64,000 bases of DNA from Glebionis coronaria (GCA_025667525.1 CM046876.1:484302557-484366556); one strand, 5' to 3'; counted from the first letter of the stretch, positions 10,446 to 23,582 are shown. Made by a program: numbers and translations. Notes: generated from the letters alone by a model not told the origin.

Positions 10446-11039
10446 GTGAGGATTTTTAGTGAGACTAATTTTGAATTTGACACGCCAAATATTTTCGACA
10501 TTATCAAATCGGGTTTTCATAAAGAGTTTTTAAACGATGAAAAAGGGAAAGATTTTAAAAATGTTTTAAAAGATTTTTCTACATGTTTAACTCCGTCATC
10601 ACATCGTTTTATGAGTGCTACCACCTCGTCTACTCCTTTTGATGATGGTTGGTGTGGATCTAGTGTGGGGGAAGCCCCTTATGTTCCCTCACATTTCTCC
10701 ACCGAGGACGAGATTTACGATCCCGGAATTGCTTGTAAAGGGAAATCTCGGTCTTCCACCGATGCAATAAATGGAAATCATATCTATTTGCTTGGTGTGA
10801 GTCTACCTCGAGTAGCTCATAAGTTTGACTTACCAATTGCCCCACCTTTCTATTTCTCATCTCTCTTCTTCTACCTCTTTGAGGTTTATGCAATGGTTGA
10901 AGTAGCGTTGTTTCGTCTTTCATCCGAAAACGAAGACGCTATCTTTGACCCGGTATTCGTATATCGGGTTTTTAAAGTACTCCACGTACTTTTGGGCCTT
11001 GTTTATCATGTAAGCCCCACCAAAATGACCAAACCATGA
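10446..11039 (+). pseudogene. Element C C-terminal part with hydrophobic segments
   Basis: About 197 residues continuing the acidic frame after a frameshift near 10443. The motif YDPGIACKG is followed about 40 residues later by a hydrophobic stretch rich in Phe, Leu and Tyr, then by ENEDAIFDP and a second hydrophobic stretch. Element E's protein ends in the same order: FDPGI, hydrophobic stretch, NENYVFDP, hydrophobic end. The hydrophobic runs could be membrane segments, but I cannot assign a function. The stop codon at 11037 is followed 31 nt later by the conserved stem-loop. Confidence 0.6.
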
Positions 11040-11070
11040 TTATCCCTAAATGATCACATTTATGGGGATT

Positions 11071-11090
11071 CGAGTCGAGCTTTTGACTCG
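11071..11090 (+). promoter_or_regulatory. Stem-loop after last stop codon of element C
   Basis: CGAGTC (11071-11076) pairs with GACTCG (11085-11090) around an 8-nt loop whose sequence differs from the loops in A, B, D and E. Stem and loop length are kept while the loop changes. The adjoining GTTATCAAAAACAAG is also shared with A and B. Confidence 0.55.
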
Positions 11091-12829
11091 GTTATCAAAA
11101 ACAAGGTGCCTCGTGGGGGATTCTCATGCTTATCCTTGTAAATATTATCGTTTTTCTAATAGTGTAACGAGGGGACTTGTGCTCTTCCAACCTTTGTTTC
11201 CTGGTTGTTTGTGATTGTGATTTATTAGGTTCATCGTCATCATCGAAGCCTCTCGTGTTCGTTTTACGGATCACTCGAGCTTCGGTCGTTGTCTTTGGTG
11301 ATTCCGATATCCGATGATATCCTTTTATGTTCTAACGTTTATCTTATTAGCATAATTCATAAACGGCTTTTAGGTTATTCGTTTTACCCTTTCCATGCTC
11401 GAGATTAAGCATTCGACTTCGTCTCTAGTATGGGGGTGTTTTCACCCCTAGACTCGAAACATTGAGGACAATGTTTAGTTTTAGTATGGGGGGGGGGGGT
11501 GAGTAGATACTTCACCTTGCTTACATCAACACGCAATCTAATATTCATCTTTTTGTTATCGTTTTATGCAAAATAAGGCTAAAAATGGCCAAATTTTAAT
11601 TTTTTTTCTAGTTTTTCATAAGTGTTTAAGACACGAATGTAGGTTTTCCGATGGTGAGAATAAGAGTAATTTTTGACTCGACCGTGCGTGTTGAGCACTT
11701 AGCTTCGATTCCTTAACTTTTTAGGCTAAGTCTCTTAAGTGAGGACGAGAAATGATAGAGTTATTTATAAGTCTCGTAATCGTCACGATCTCATGTGTAG
11801 TAATTATTAGCTTATTCTCCCCACGCTTTTGTATAATTAATAAATATTGATTTAGCGGTTTAGTCACTATTGTTGGTTTCTAATTTGTTTTAGTAGCTTC
11901 CATGTAATTAAATTGGGAAAACATTAAGGTATCGCCAACGTCACGGTTTTGAAGTATTGGCACCCAAATAATCGAAAGCTTCACCTAATAATAAGATTTC
12001 AAGTGCTCACCTAAATTAAGCAAAAATTTGAAGCTCACAAGGCCGAAAAATCTATGCCCAAATTAAAAGTGAATCAAGCCTTAATCTTTGAAGCTTTAAA
12101 GATCCAAAATTCGCTTTAGCGTGAGGATATACGTCTTTGGCTAATAAAACCACCGATGAGGCGGATAATAAAAGGCAAGGCAAGACCGAAGTCATAATAA
12201 AAGCTTCATGGCTAAGTTGAATAAAAGATGGAGGTAAACCTATGATAATAAGGCCCTTCCGTTAGGGGGCGTATAAAATTCTTGGCAATAAGTCTCATGT
12301 TCAAAACCGTTATGAAACCGTGTTTATCGATCCTTCTTGTTGACTTAATTTTTTGACATCGTTATCTATTAGGATGAATTATTAATTTAATGATTTTGGT
12401 TACACCGTTAAGACTCTATTTTTAGACTTAATCTCTATTCACGCATAAGTCAATGATGTATCCTCGTGATCATTAAGACAAAAATAAAATATAAGAGATA
12501 CCAAGTAGGAATAAGGGAGTTTAGGTTCTTAATTAACACTCATGAGATATGATCGTGTTGCTAACTTATAATAACAATGATCTCGTTACACGCTTAGCAT
12601 GGAATTGGGTGAAAATCGAGGACGACAAAATTATTTCTAACGAAGCATTTATGTGTTCTTGTTCTATGATCCCAAAAGTCACTTAATTGTGATGAAAACA
12701 ATACATTATGTCTAAAACACGTGTAGTAGTTTATTTAAGTTTATGTCTTTAATAAATGTCATCATAAAATGAATTTTGGAAGTGCTACGATACTTAATTC
12801 TAGCATTGCGTGGGGACACGGCAATGGTT
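11091..12829 (+). other. Element C 3' non-coding region
   Basis: No gene seen. It has the same plan as A's 3' region: a stem-loop AAACATTG (11457-11464) with CAATGTTT (11469-11476), loop AGGA, between two copies of the element's own polypurine-like motif TAGTATGGGG (11426 and 11482, the second running into 12 consecutive G). The invariant 27-nt block is at 12561-12587. Confidence 0.65.
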
Positions 12830-12841
12830 TAGTATGGGGAG
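12830..12841 (+). promoter_or_regulatory. Polypurine tract of element C
   Basis: TAGTATGGGGAG directly before the LTR start TGATGAGACTG. The TAGTATGGGG core also occurs twice upstream around the AGGA stem-loop. Confidence 0.7.
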
Positions 12842-14113
12842 TGATGAGACTGTATTTATACATAGTCTCATCGTCCAAATCGGGCTTAAAACGCTTAAAA
12901 TATCATCAAAATACCCAAATATATGCTTGTGTTTGTTCATTGTGTATTTTAGGTACGGATATCGAGAAATCAACAAATGATCACAAGAATGAAGCAAAAA
13001 CGAACACGGAAACGAAGTCGCACAAAGAACCGGACCCGAGTCATGATTTTCCATTGAAGTCCTTGAAGTTTGAAGATTTGGCAAGATTGGTCCCTCAACT
13101 TTGGAAGACTTGACAATTTATACCCTTGTAAAACTCATATATTACATTGGGGTCCCTAAAATGTCAAGGTTGTGCAAGATTGGTCCTTGAAGAATGCAAA
13201 CAATGCATAAAATACCCTTGTGAACATGTTTGATAAACCTTTGTGGCCAAAGTGAGAAAAAGGAAAGTTTATTATATAAAGGATTCATGTTTTGGCTGTT
13301 TAAAAAGTCAAGTGAACACAATATGGAAGATTAGGGACCAAATTTGCCCAGACAAACAAACCCCCATCCTCCAACCAGCACCCTCCACGTCACCCCACTC
13401 CAATAAACAGCTAATCACAATCACCCCAACACCCACGTCACTTCTCCACTCAATTATTTGTTAACTGTTTTTTTAAAATCAGTTTAATAAAAAAATTAGT
13501 ATGGGAAACACATTATTTAAACCCCCAAACGAATTAAACACTACTATTAACCCTCCTTCATCCTTTAAACCCTAGAAAAAAACCCAGTTTTATTACCCTA
13601 ATTTTTAACCTAAACCCCAATTAACTTTGGGGGTTTCACTCTTTACCCCACACCCAACCATCCCATGTGACCAGAAAACGACCTTTCATCCCCATTGTTC
13701 CCCACAACTCAACAAGGTATCACGTTCTTCCCTTTCTACTGACACCTTGGACCAAATCAACGAACCATAAGCTTTTCCTTGCTCCCCACAACTAATTAAA
13801 GGCCAAGATCACACAGAAGCTTCAAGAACAATTTTTGAATCAAGCATATACCAAGGAATATCCAAGGGCAGATTTGGAAACTCATTTAGCTAGGGTTACG
13901 TTTTTTATGCTTCTTGTAGTAGTATAAAAGGAGTATACAACATGTGTATCACCCTTTGTTCCAGTTTTATCAATTGTAATCCTTTTTTTTTATAATCAAA
14001 TATTTAAAGTAATTTTAGGAAAATCTTGCATTGATAGACTGAGTTCCAAAGTTTCTTCCTGTTTTAGTGTAACTTTTAAAATTCAGCATATTGTTTTGTT
14101 CTTTTAAGTTATC
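12842..14113 (+). repeat. Element C 3' LTR, first part
   Basis: Begins TGATGAGACTG after the polypurine tract; a TATA box (TATAAAAG) is at 13923-13930. The 1272 bp seen here stop at the target site of B (TTATC 14109-14113). The LTR continues after 25311, where its far end is uncertain. Reading frames at 12769-13113 and 13243-13464 have no recognisable content. Confidence 0.7.
14109..14113. repeat. Target-site duplication of element B (left)
   Basis: TTATC here and again at 25307-25311, directly outside B's two LTR ends. A perfect 5-bp duplication defines B's boundaries. Confidence 0.95.
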
Positions 14114-15820
14114 TGATACATTGGTTTGCTATGGGTTCAGGTTAAGTTGTCTCTCGATATCCTCTCGAATTGATCTCAGCTTTAAGTGGAATGATTTGTT
14201 CTTGGTAATAAAAAAATGTTGGTTTGTTTATTTATTTTTAAACTAATAACAATTAAATGTAAATGACGTTGTGCAAATTAAAGCTTTGGAAGATTAAACT
14301 AAATTGACGAGTTAAAAGTAAGTGCTTTAAAACGTAAAGGAAAGATTAGAAAATACTTTGAAAACTAAATTGAATTAATGCTTAAAAACTTGTTCTATCG
14401 GAATATCGAAAATTATTTCTATCGGAATGTAAGAAAGTCAAAAGCATCGGAATGTCACAAAATGGTCCATCGGAATGTCCTTGTTAATCACCATCGAAAT
14501 AATCAAAAACCAATCCGTCGCAATGATGCTATCGGAAAGATCTAGATCGGAATGCCAAAAATGCTTCTGTCGCATGACTTACTATCGGAATATGGTAAAC
14601 AAAAATTGGCCAGAGTTTCGACTTAATAAAGGACCTAAACCCCGTCGGAATGTGCGATCGCAATATGCGATCGTAATCCAGATCGGAATAGGGGGAACTA
14701 CCACCAGATCGCAAAGTAAAACCCTCTTGGGTTATTGCGATCTAACCAGTGAAGCTGTCGGAATATGTTTAAAACCCTTGTATTGCGATGGAAGGAAGGC
14801 AATTCCGAAATTGGTGGTAACTAAAATTTCAACAAGCATACACAATAAGCCACCTTAACCGGAACTTTAAACAACTCAAAAAGCTTAAATTTGATAACTT
14901 TTGAAAACGTAAACCATGAACTTAATGAAAAGAACTTTTGAAAGACTAAAACTTATATGAAATCCGAAAATAATAAGCTTGAACAAGGAATAGGCCAATA
15001 AGCATGGAGAGCTTATAACCTATTCGTGAGAGAGCTTAAAGAAAAACAAGAAAAATCAAACTTTTAACACGAGCTCATTCACCAAATACAAACCGTATGA
15101 AGTGATACAGTCGGATCAAAGACTTTGACAAATCAAGAAAAGTAGAAGAAAATTAAAGAACTTGAAAACTTAACTTGATTGAGATTAATGAAATTCAAAA
15201 TACAAGGATTAAAAAAAGCTTAAATTTGAAAGATGAAAACAAAGAGAAAGTTTAGTGAGAGAAAGTATGGAACTTTCTCTCTCTAAAAACTAGAGAAAAT
15301 GAAAAACTAAACTAGGACTAACTAAGTGTGTGAAAATTTGTGAGGTAAGGCCTTTATATAGGCGTGTGTATGGGCTTTTGTATGGGCTTTGGTATCGGGC
15401 TTCTTTTCTTTTTTCTTCCTTGGTCTTCACGCTTCTTTTAAATAACCGTTTTCGACTTTGGATTTTTAGAAGTGTCGGTGAATAATTCCAACTCGTCTTA
15501 TAATCTTTTGTTTAATAGACTCGAGTTCTTCGACATATATGAATCTTCCATCCTTGGCTCTATTCTTCGATAAATCTTCAAATAGGCACAATGACTTCAA
15601 ATCTTCTGCATCTCTTGGACAATAGACTTTGTCTTGAGTCTTTTTCCTCGATAAAACCCGTGCAATCCCATGTTTTCTTCAATATTCATCCGGTTGACTC
15701 TGAAAACACAATAAACACAAAAACCACGCATAATTCCAAACAAATGATATTAAATACGTGTTTTGGTCTTGTTTTAGCCAGAAATAAGTGGTAAAAGGAT
15801 GGGTGTTTTCACACCTATCA
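14114..15820 (-). repeat. Element B 3' LTR (1707 bp)
   Basis: Bounded by TGATACA (14114) and CCTATCA (15820). On the reverse strand it starts TGATAGGTGTG like A's LTR; a TATA box (TATATAAAGG) lies at 15360-15351. An array of CGGAAT/CGATCGCA-type motifs occupies about 14396-14780, downstream of the TATA box in the sense direction. Confidence 0.93.
14396..14780 (-). repeat. Array of CGGAAT-type motifs in B's LTR (3' copy)
   Basis: Around fifteen degenerate copies of ATCGGAAT or ATCGCAAT at irregular spacing. The same array is in the other LTR at about 23880-24260. It lies between TATA box and primer site in the sense direction, hence in the RNA leader. Confidence 0.7.
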
Positions 15821-15834
15821 AATCCCCTACACTT
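15821..15834 (-). promoter_or_regulatory. Polypurine tract of element B
   Basis: Reverse-strand AAGTGTAGGGGATT adjoining the 3' LTR, identical to A's tract. Confidence 0.85.
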
Positions 15835-17698
15835 AACCATTGCCATGCCCTCATGCAATGCTTAGTGACAAAGCACATTTACACTTTTCTCATAATCAAT
15901 CAACCTTGGCCTTATTAAAATACTGCTGAACAAAAATTAAAGTACTAAGAGAAATTAAAACTTTAAAGTAAACAAAAGGATGGAAATAACTTGCAAAGAG
16001 ATCAAGGACTTACATTAGGGCTTTGGTGCTGCGATGATTTATCATCCTCAAGTTTCATTTTCCCCAAACTAAGCTTAAAAACGAGATCATTGTTATTATA
16101 AGTTAGCAATTCAAACACTCACACACATGGCTTAATTAAATGCTTAAACTCCCTTATTCCTAGGTGTTTCTCTTATATTTTATTTTTGTCTTAGAATGAT
16201 CATGAAGATGCATTTTGGACTTATTTCGATAATTTATTTAGGCTGAAAGCAAAGTAGGACGATTTGATCAATAGTTAGCTAAAGGACAAAATCTCTTAAA
16301 ACTGCTTCCCGGGGTATAAAAAAGTTCATATCTTGGCATAACTCGGTTCACGATTTGAGACCTTTCTCGGGCCGATATTTGGCATGTACTTCATACTTCA
16401 TATCTTGAGAGACGTTCTTGAGATAATGGTCTTCTCTTCATAATAGAGTTTCTTCACTTGGAGACTTTTGAGGGGTACTCCAACTTTGTTGACCACGACT
16501 TCATGATTATTTCTTCAATCTCTAATTGGGATTTTGAGATACAACGATCCGCCTCCTTTTCAGACTTGGATCTATTTATCCTCATACCTTGTTAGGGTCT
16601 TTTCGGATAGACTTCTCCATGATCTTTATGGGAGTTGATTGCTTTTCGTCGTGAGTCTTGATCCTTCATATTGATTTTGGGAATAATACTTTTCACATCA
16701 CCTTGGATCTTTAGCAATAAAATGGAATCCTCATGCCTTGTTAGGGCCTTTTCGGACTCGCCAATCTTCGCGCCCCGCTTCATAAGTTATGCCTTGGCTA
16801 TGAACTCTTATCATTACCGAGCAACTTTTAAACGATCTTGGGCTAGAAGCTAAGTAACTTTTCAAATCGTACGACCTTACTTATTGTAGATAAATTATTA
16901 GCAAGTGATGGGAGAATAGGCAAATAATTACACCAAGTGAGCTTGTGCAAGAATACGGACTTATAATTGACGCTATCATTTCTCATTCTCCACAATTTAA
17001 AATCTCAAGTAATGAGACTCGTGGATACTTAGCCTAATAAACCAATTAAGGTCTACATGGTTAAGGATACTAGCTAGAATAAACTTAATTAAGTCTATTC
17101 GGGTTGAGTTAAAATAATCGCAACGGGCCTAATATGTCAAAGACTTCTAAACTAGCTACACCACTTTATTAATATTTTTGACTTTGTTGCGGGATATATA
17201 CATATGAAAGCAACGATAAAAATTTAAAAATTACGACTAAATGGCCAAAGTTAATTAAAAATCTGAAAAATGTTGAAAAATAGGATTTTCCGGTTAAATG
17301 AAGGCATTTTCATGGAAAAGTCCACTTAAAATTTCGATAGAAGTCCCCCCTACACTTAGGATAAACATTGTCCTCAATGTTTAAGCATGTGGGAAAAGTC
17401 TCCCCTACACTTATGACATTGTGCACGTTGGTTAACTCAAGTTAAGGAAGAGACGACTAACGTGATCAATTTCAAATGTGAGTATGAAGTAAATTGAATC
17501 ACGATAGTTCAGAGATAGAACCGGATTTCGGATAACACGGGAGCACGGTTCTTCAAAGATTCCAAGAGTGCATTCATCCCTGTAATCACATTACCACACA
17601 AAAACAAACACCTATAGAGGCCCCCTACACTTAGGAGGTAAAAACATAAAAGGATAGATACTCGGGTTGCCTCCCGAGGAGCGCTTGTTTTTGATAAC
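15835..17698 (-). other. Element B 3' non-coding region
   Basis: No gene. Carries the same marks as A: invariant 27-nt block (16080-16106), stem-loop TAAACATTG/CAATGTTTA (17362-17370 with 17375-17383), polypurine-like motifs on both sides of it (about 17344-17358 and 17399-17413) and a third near 17621. The twin stem-loops follow at the pol end: CTCGGG/CCCGAG at 17661-17678 and CGAGTC/GACTCG at 17699-17718. Confidence 0.75.
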
Positions 17699-17718
17699 CG
17701 AGTCACGAGCCTGACTCG
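17699..17718 (-). promoter_or_regulatory. Stem-loop after pol stop codon of element B
   Basis: CGAGTC (17699-17704) and GACTCG (17713-17718) with an 8-nt loop, 8 nt beyond the pol stop. Same structure as in A, C, D and E. Confidence 0.55.
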
Positions 17719-17726
17719 ACCTAAAA

Positions 17727-20700
17727 TTAGTTCATGGGGAACGTGGTGAGGGATGGAATCATCTCCTGAGAGATGTCCTCACCAAAGTACAACTTCAGAC
17801 GCTGGCCATTCACCTTGAAATTGGGCCCATTTGGTTGAGAAAGCTTAATGGTCCCATACGGAAAGATTTTGGCGACGGTGAATGGACCAGACCAGCGGCT
17901 CTTCAACTTGCCAGAGAAGATCTTCAACCGAGAGTTAAAAAGTAAGACTTGATCACCAACGTGGAACTCTCGGTTCTTGATTTTTGCGTCATGAAGGATC
18001 TTCGTCTTCTCTTTGTAGATCAGCGAGTTCTCATAAGCTTCATTCCTCAGTTCGTTGAGCTCGTTGAGTTGAATCTTGCGATGATCACCGGCTTTGTTGA
18101 TGTCGAAGTTAGCCCACTTTAAGGCCCAGTGCGCCTTATGCTCCAGCTCGATGGGAAGGTGGCACGCTTACCCGTACACAAGACGATAAGGTGTACAACC
18201 GATCGGGGTCTTATAAGCAGTACGGAAAGCCCACAGAGCATCATCTAACTTATCGGCCCACGCGGCACGATGCTCTCCCACGGTTCTTTCCAGAATTCGC
18301 TTCAATCCACGGTTAGATATCTCGGCTTGCCCATTGGTTTGGGGATGATAGGCGGTGGAAAGACGGTGATTGACACCATACTTAGCCATGACTCTTGCAA
18401 ATTGATCGTTGCAAAAATGAGTCCCGCGGTCACTCATAATAGCACGAGGAATGCCGAATCTAGTGAACAGCGATTTCAAGAAGTTACAAACCACCCTTGC
18501 ATCATTAGTAGGGAAAGCTTTGGCTTCAACCCACTTTGAAACGTAGTCAACGGCTACAAGGATGTATTTCTTTCCTTTAGAGGAAGGAAATGGCCCCATA
18601 AAGTCGATACCCCAAACATCAAAGATTTCACACTCTTGAATGAAATTCTGAGGCATCTCGTCTTTATGTGTGATCGTGCCTTGTTTTTGGCAAGCATCAC
18701 ATCGTTTAACCATCTCGTGAGCGTCACGATATATGGTGGGCCAATAAAATCCCGAATCAAACACTTTTTTGGCGATGTAGTTGGGACCAAAGTGACCACC
18801 GGTGGGTCCTTTGTGGCAAGCATCAAGGATTTCCAAAGCTGCCGGTCCATCAACACATCGGCGAATAATCAAATCAGCACATTGTTTGAATAGATACGGG
18901 TCATCCCAAAAGTAAGTTTTGATGTCTTTGAAGAACTTTTTCTTTTGCTGGGATGTTAACCCGTCAACGAGGATTCCACCCGCCAAGTAGTTTGCAATGT
19001 CCGCAAACCACGGGGTTTCATCAGCAGTTGAATTGATAGACATTAAGGTCTCCAGGGGAAAGGAATCATTGATTTCTTTGTACGGATGATCCCCTTGGTA
19101 AGGATCCTCAAGTCTACTGAGATGGTCCGCGGCTAGGTTTTCAGCTCCCTTCTTGTCACGAATTTCAATGTTGAATTCTTGAAGGAGTAAAACCCAGCGA
19201 AGAAGTCTTGGCTTAGAATCATGCTTTGTCATCAAGTACTTCAACGCGGAATGATCGGTGTAAACGATTGTGGTGGAAAGGACAAGATAGGGGCGGAACT
19301 TTTCAAAGGCATAAACAACAGCTAAAAGCTCTTTTTTGGTTGTCGTGTAATGCAATTGAGCCCCAGTCATTGTCTTGCTAGCGTAATGGATCGGTTGGAA
19401 GTGTTTGTTCACTCTTTGGCCCAGAACCGCTCCAATAGCAAAATCGCTAGCATCGCACATCAGCTCGAAAGGCAGCTCCCAATTAGGGGTAACCAAGACG
19501 GGTGCCTTGGTTAGCTTATCCTTAAGCGAGTTGAAGGCTTCAAGACACTCTTTGGAGAAGATAAAAGGAGTATCTTTTTCCAAGAGGTGGGTCATCGGGC
19601 GAGCGATTTGAGAAAAATCTTTAATGAATCGACGGTAGAAGCCCGCATGACCCAGGAAACTTCTCACACCCTTCACGGTTGAAGGTGGAGGCAACTTTGC
19701 GATAACATCGACTTTAGCACGGTCTACTTCAATACCGGCTTTGGAAATTTTATGTCCCAGCACGATGCCTTCTTTTACCATAAAATGGCATTTTTCCCAA
19801 TTTAGAACAAGGCGAGTGTCTTCGCACCGCTTAAGCATACGTTCCAAATTGGCAAGGCAAGAAGAGAAGGAATCCCCGAAGACCGAGAAATCATCCATGA
19901 AGACTTCCATGGTTTGTTCAACCATGTCATGGAAGATAGCTAACATGCACCTTTGGAAAGTCCCGGGCGCATTACATAAGCCAAAAGGAGTTCTTTTGTA
20001 AGCAAATGTGCCATAGGGACAAGTGAATGTCGTCTTCTCTTGATCTTGGGGATCGATGGGTATTTGGAAATAACCCGAGAAACCATCAAGAAAGCAGTAA
20101 TATTCATTACCGGCTAAACGTTCAAGCATTTGGTCCATAAAAGGTAGAGGGAAATGATCCTTTCTCGTGGCATCATTGAGTTTGCGGTAGTCTATACAAA
20201 CTCTCCACCCAGTAACGAGACGAGTGGGAATCAACTCGTTGTGTTCATTGGGAACAACGGTTATTCCGCCCTTCTTGGGCATACAATGGATTGGACTAAC
20301 CCATGGTGAATCCGAAATAGGGTAAATCATACCCGCATCAAGAAGTTTGATAACCTCTGTTTTGATGACTTCATGGATTTTTGGATTCACCCTTCGTTGG
20401 CTTTGAATTGTGGGCTTAAAGTCGTCCTCCATGAGAATTTTGTGTGTGCAGAAGTGAGGATCAATTCCACGAATATCCGAGATTTTCCAAGCAATAGCCT
20501 TCTTATGATCTTTCAACACGGCGACAAGTCGGGCTTTCTCTGCATCCTTTAAGTCCTTTGCGATGATGACGGGCGACTTCTTATCTTCTTCAAGAAATAC
20601 ATACTCGAGATGGGGTGGCAACTCCTTAAGTTCTAAATCCGGTGGATTTTCGACGGGAGGCGTATTCGAAGTCGGAGTATCGATAGCAATGACAGTGGGA

Positions 20701-23381
20701 GATGGAGGGGAAGGATTGTCTTCTTTGAGAAGGTTTGCAAAGAAACTGAGATCTTTACCCCAATTGGTAGTAGAATCGGCATTGTCTAAATTCACATCTC
20801 CCATGGTGGCTTCCAAATCTTTCCAAAGGAAATCACTTTCTCCAAATAGAGATAGTGATGAGTCGATAGAGGAAACGGTCTCAACATTGGGAAGAGAGGT
20901 AGGAATATTTTTACAAGCATCTTTGAAGTGTTCTTCACAAGCCTCATCAAGAACGTCAATACAATTAACACTCTCGTAAGAATAAGGTTGTTTAGAAAGC
21001 TTTCCCATGTTGAAGACTACTTTGTCGTCACCCACTCTCATGATAAGCTCACCGGCTTCAACATCAATGAGAGTGCGACCGGTCCTTAAGAATGGACGAC
21101 CAACAATGAGTGGCACACGGGGGTCCATCTCGTAGTCGACGACAACAAAATCAGCAGGGAAGGTGAATTTGTCGACTCCTACAATGACGTCTTCGGCTAT
21201 CCCCACTGGATAAGCAACCGTACGGTTGGACAATTCCAAAGTCATTTTGGTGGGGACTAGCTCTGGGAGAGATAATTGCTTCCAAACGCTTAGAGGCATG
21301 AGATTAATACTGGCACCTAGATCGGCTAGGGCCATGCAATTCTCTACTCCCGGGAAATTGCAAGGGATAAGAAAACGACCCGGATCACCAAGCTTGGTTG
21401 GCAATTTCCTTAAGAGCACTACAGAGCAGTTCTCATTAAGTTGGGTGTTGGCAATATCGAGGAGCTTTTCCTTGTCGCTCAGAAGATCTTTAAACATTTT
21501 TGCATATTTAGGCATGTGAGCGAGAGCCTCAGCGAAGGAGATGTTAAAATTAAATTGTTTGAACATTTTAAGGAAGTTCGAAACCTGAATATCATCCTTG
21601 CTCTTTTGCTTCTCTTTCCTCAACCTAGATGGATAAGGTATATTGGAAGAAGAGGAAGGTTTTGGGAGAATAGGATCACTCACAACCACGGGTGGTGGGG
21701 AAATGAGGGTAGAAGGTGAAGGAGGCGGAGGAATTGTGGAAGTAGAAGGATGAGGAATAGGAGCAGGTGACTCGTTCTCCTTAGTCACAATCACCGGTAG
21801 AGGTATAGGAAGCTCGGGTTCCTTGGTACCTTTGCCACTGCGAGTAGTGATTGCTTTCATCTCCCTCTTGGATTCGCAACGGTGTTACTCGGAAGAGTGC
21901 CCGAAGAAGAGGGTTGATTACCTTGGAAGAAACTAGCCATCATGTTCTTTAAGTCATTCGTTTGACTATCCAACGTGTTTCTCATATCAGCTCTCAGATC
22001 GTTCCCTTGTTTCACCAGGTCTGCTTTCAAGTTGCGCACTTCCTGTTGGAGATTTTCCACGATCACATCATTGGTTCTCATGTAGGTTGCAACCTCTTGG
22101 TGTAATGCGGTGGATTGGTTGGAAGGAGGAGCATTGTATGCAGGTGGTTGATACACAGGTTGCTGGTAAACTTGGTTGTTTCTTTGAGGTGGTTGTGGTT
22201 GTTTGTGAGGTGGTATGTATGGTGTACGAGGTTGTTGTTGTTGTTGAGGAGGGCGGTTGAGGTTTTGTTGTTGGTTTGGGTTGTTTGGAAGAAAACCGGG
22301 TGGTGAGAGATAGTTGTTGGAGCGGTAGCTAAGCAAATTACGGTCACCTTGAGGTCTAGCTTGATAAGCAGGTTGAGGATAGGTGCCGTATGCTGCATTC
22401 ACATTCTCAGCAGGGTAGTCTTGGGTGGCGGTACAAGTTGTGTAAGAGTGAGGACCACCGCATATCTCACAAGGTTGGCTGACAGCGTTAACTTGAGCGT
22501 TTTTAGCATTGTTGCTGTTGTTGTTGCTGACGGTGTGGGTAACAAGCGATTCAAGAAGCGTAGTGATTTTGTCCAATCGCTTGTCGCTGTCACTAGTGCT
22601 AGCACTAGCGACATTGGTCCGAACACTCTTGGTTTGCACACGAGACTTGTTCTCAATGATATCCCAAGCAGCATTGGAAGTCTTAGCCAAAAGATTACCC
22701 CCCGAGGCACTGTTCAGTGAATCTTGGTCACTCATGCTTAAACCATTGTAAAAAGTATTAATTTGATGTACTTTGGTAAAACCATGTTGTGGACATTTTC
22801 TTAAAAGATCTTTAAAACGGTCCCAAGATTCACTGAACGACTCATCGTACTTTTGTTCAAAATTTATGATTTCATTCCGCAAAGCGGTAGTACGAGAGGG
22901 TGGGAAAAAGTAATTGATAAACTTAGTCTCCAAATCCGTCCACGAGAGAATACTCTGTGGCGGTTCTTTAGCAAGCCAATGCCGGGCTTGTCCCTCTAAA
23001 GAAAAGGGAAAAAAGTTGTAACCTGATAACCTCTTGTGGAACACCATTGAATTTGACCGTGTTAGTGAGTTGCAAGAATCTCTTGATGTGGTCATGTGGG
23101 TCATCAATGTTACGTCCCAGGAATGGTTAAGCGGAGACTATCTGGATAAAGCCTGATTTGAGCTCAAAGTTGTTGGCGGCAATTGGTGGTATGACAATTG
23201 GATCATTGTTGCCGTCGACATGAGCTTGCAGCAGTTCAATCATCGGGCGATTATCCGGTTGAGGCTCATTGTTGTTGTTATTATTGTTGTTTTGTGGTGG
23301 TATGTTGTTGTTTTGTACACCGGCCATGTCTAAGTTATCGAGAGTTTCGGGCTCGGGATAAAACGTGGATCGAGTGCGCAT
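17727..23381 (-). pseudogene. Element B gag-pol, broken by two stops and two frameshifts
   Basis: Same order as A: gag with [13 protein letters not shown] zinc-knuckle-like motif, DLGAS protease, FMDD reverse transcriptase, RNase H, HHCC and DDE integrase. Comparing with A shows four lesions: a CAA-to-TAA stop early in gag (reading ends at 23127), one extra base in an A/T run at 23009-23014, one base lost from a G run near 21863-21865 at the gag-pol linker, and an AAA-to-TAA stop late in integrase (reading ends at 18168). The longest open piece, 21860-18168, still covers protease to integrase. B keeps the integrase VDYVSKW aspartate that A has lost. Confidence 0.92.
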
Positions 23382-23582
23382 ACACCTGCAAAAAAACTAA
23401 CAAGGTAAAAACAAAGCAAAAATATTTTTGGTTTTTATGTTTTTTAATTTTTTTTTTGTATTTTTGAAAATTTTATATTTTTAGGATTTTTTGAAATTTT
23501 TAAAGCTGAAAAAGTAACGTTCACGGTGAACGGATCCCAAAATCCAAGTTCTCACAAAAAACTTTTGATCTTAACGAGAAGA
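23382..23582 (-). other. Element B leader with putative intron
   Basis: Between primer site and gag ATG. A GTGAG donor-like site (23555-23551) and a T-rich acceptor ending GCAG (to about 23386) would remove about 170 nt. The same pair occurs in E. Otherwise T-rich with no gene. Confidence 0.4.

Larger units (their letters stand above)
9185..14113 (+). mobile_element. Element C: pol-less Athila relative, left part (interrupted by A and B)
   Basis: Starts in mid-protease where A's LTR ends. It runs through an acidic reading frame, a 3' non-coding region sharing several motifs with A, a polypurine tract (12830-12841) and the first 1272 bp of a 3' LTR, where B is inserted. There is no reverse transcriptase, RNase H or integrase between protease and 3' end, so it is non-autonomous. 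Its polypurine motif differs from that of A (TAGTATGGGG rather than AAGTGTAGGGG), so it is a separate family. It probably continues at 25312. Confidence 0.8.
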
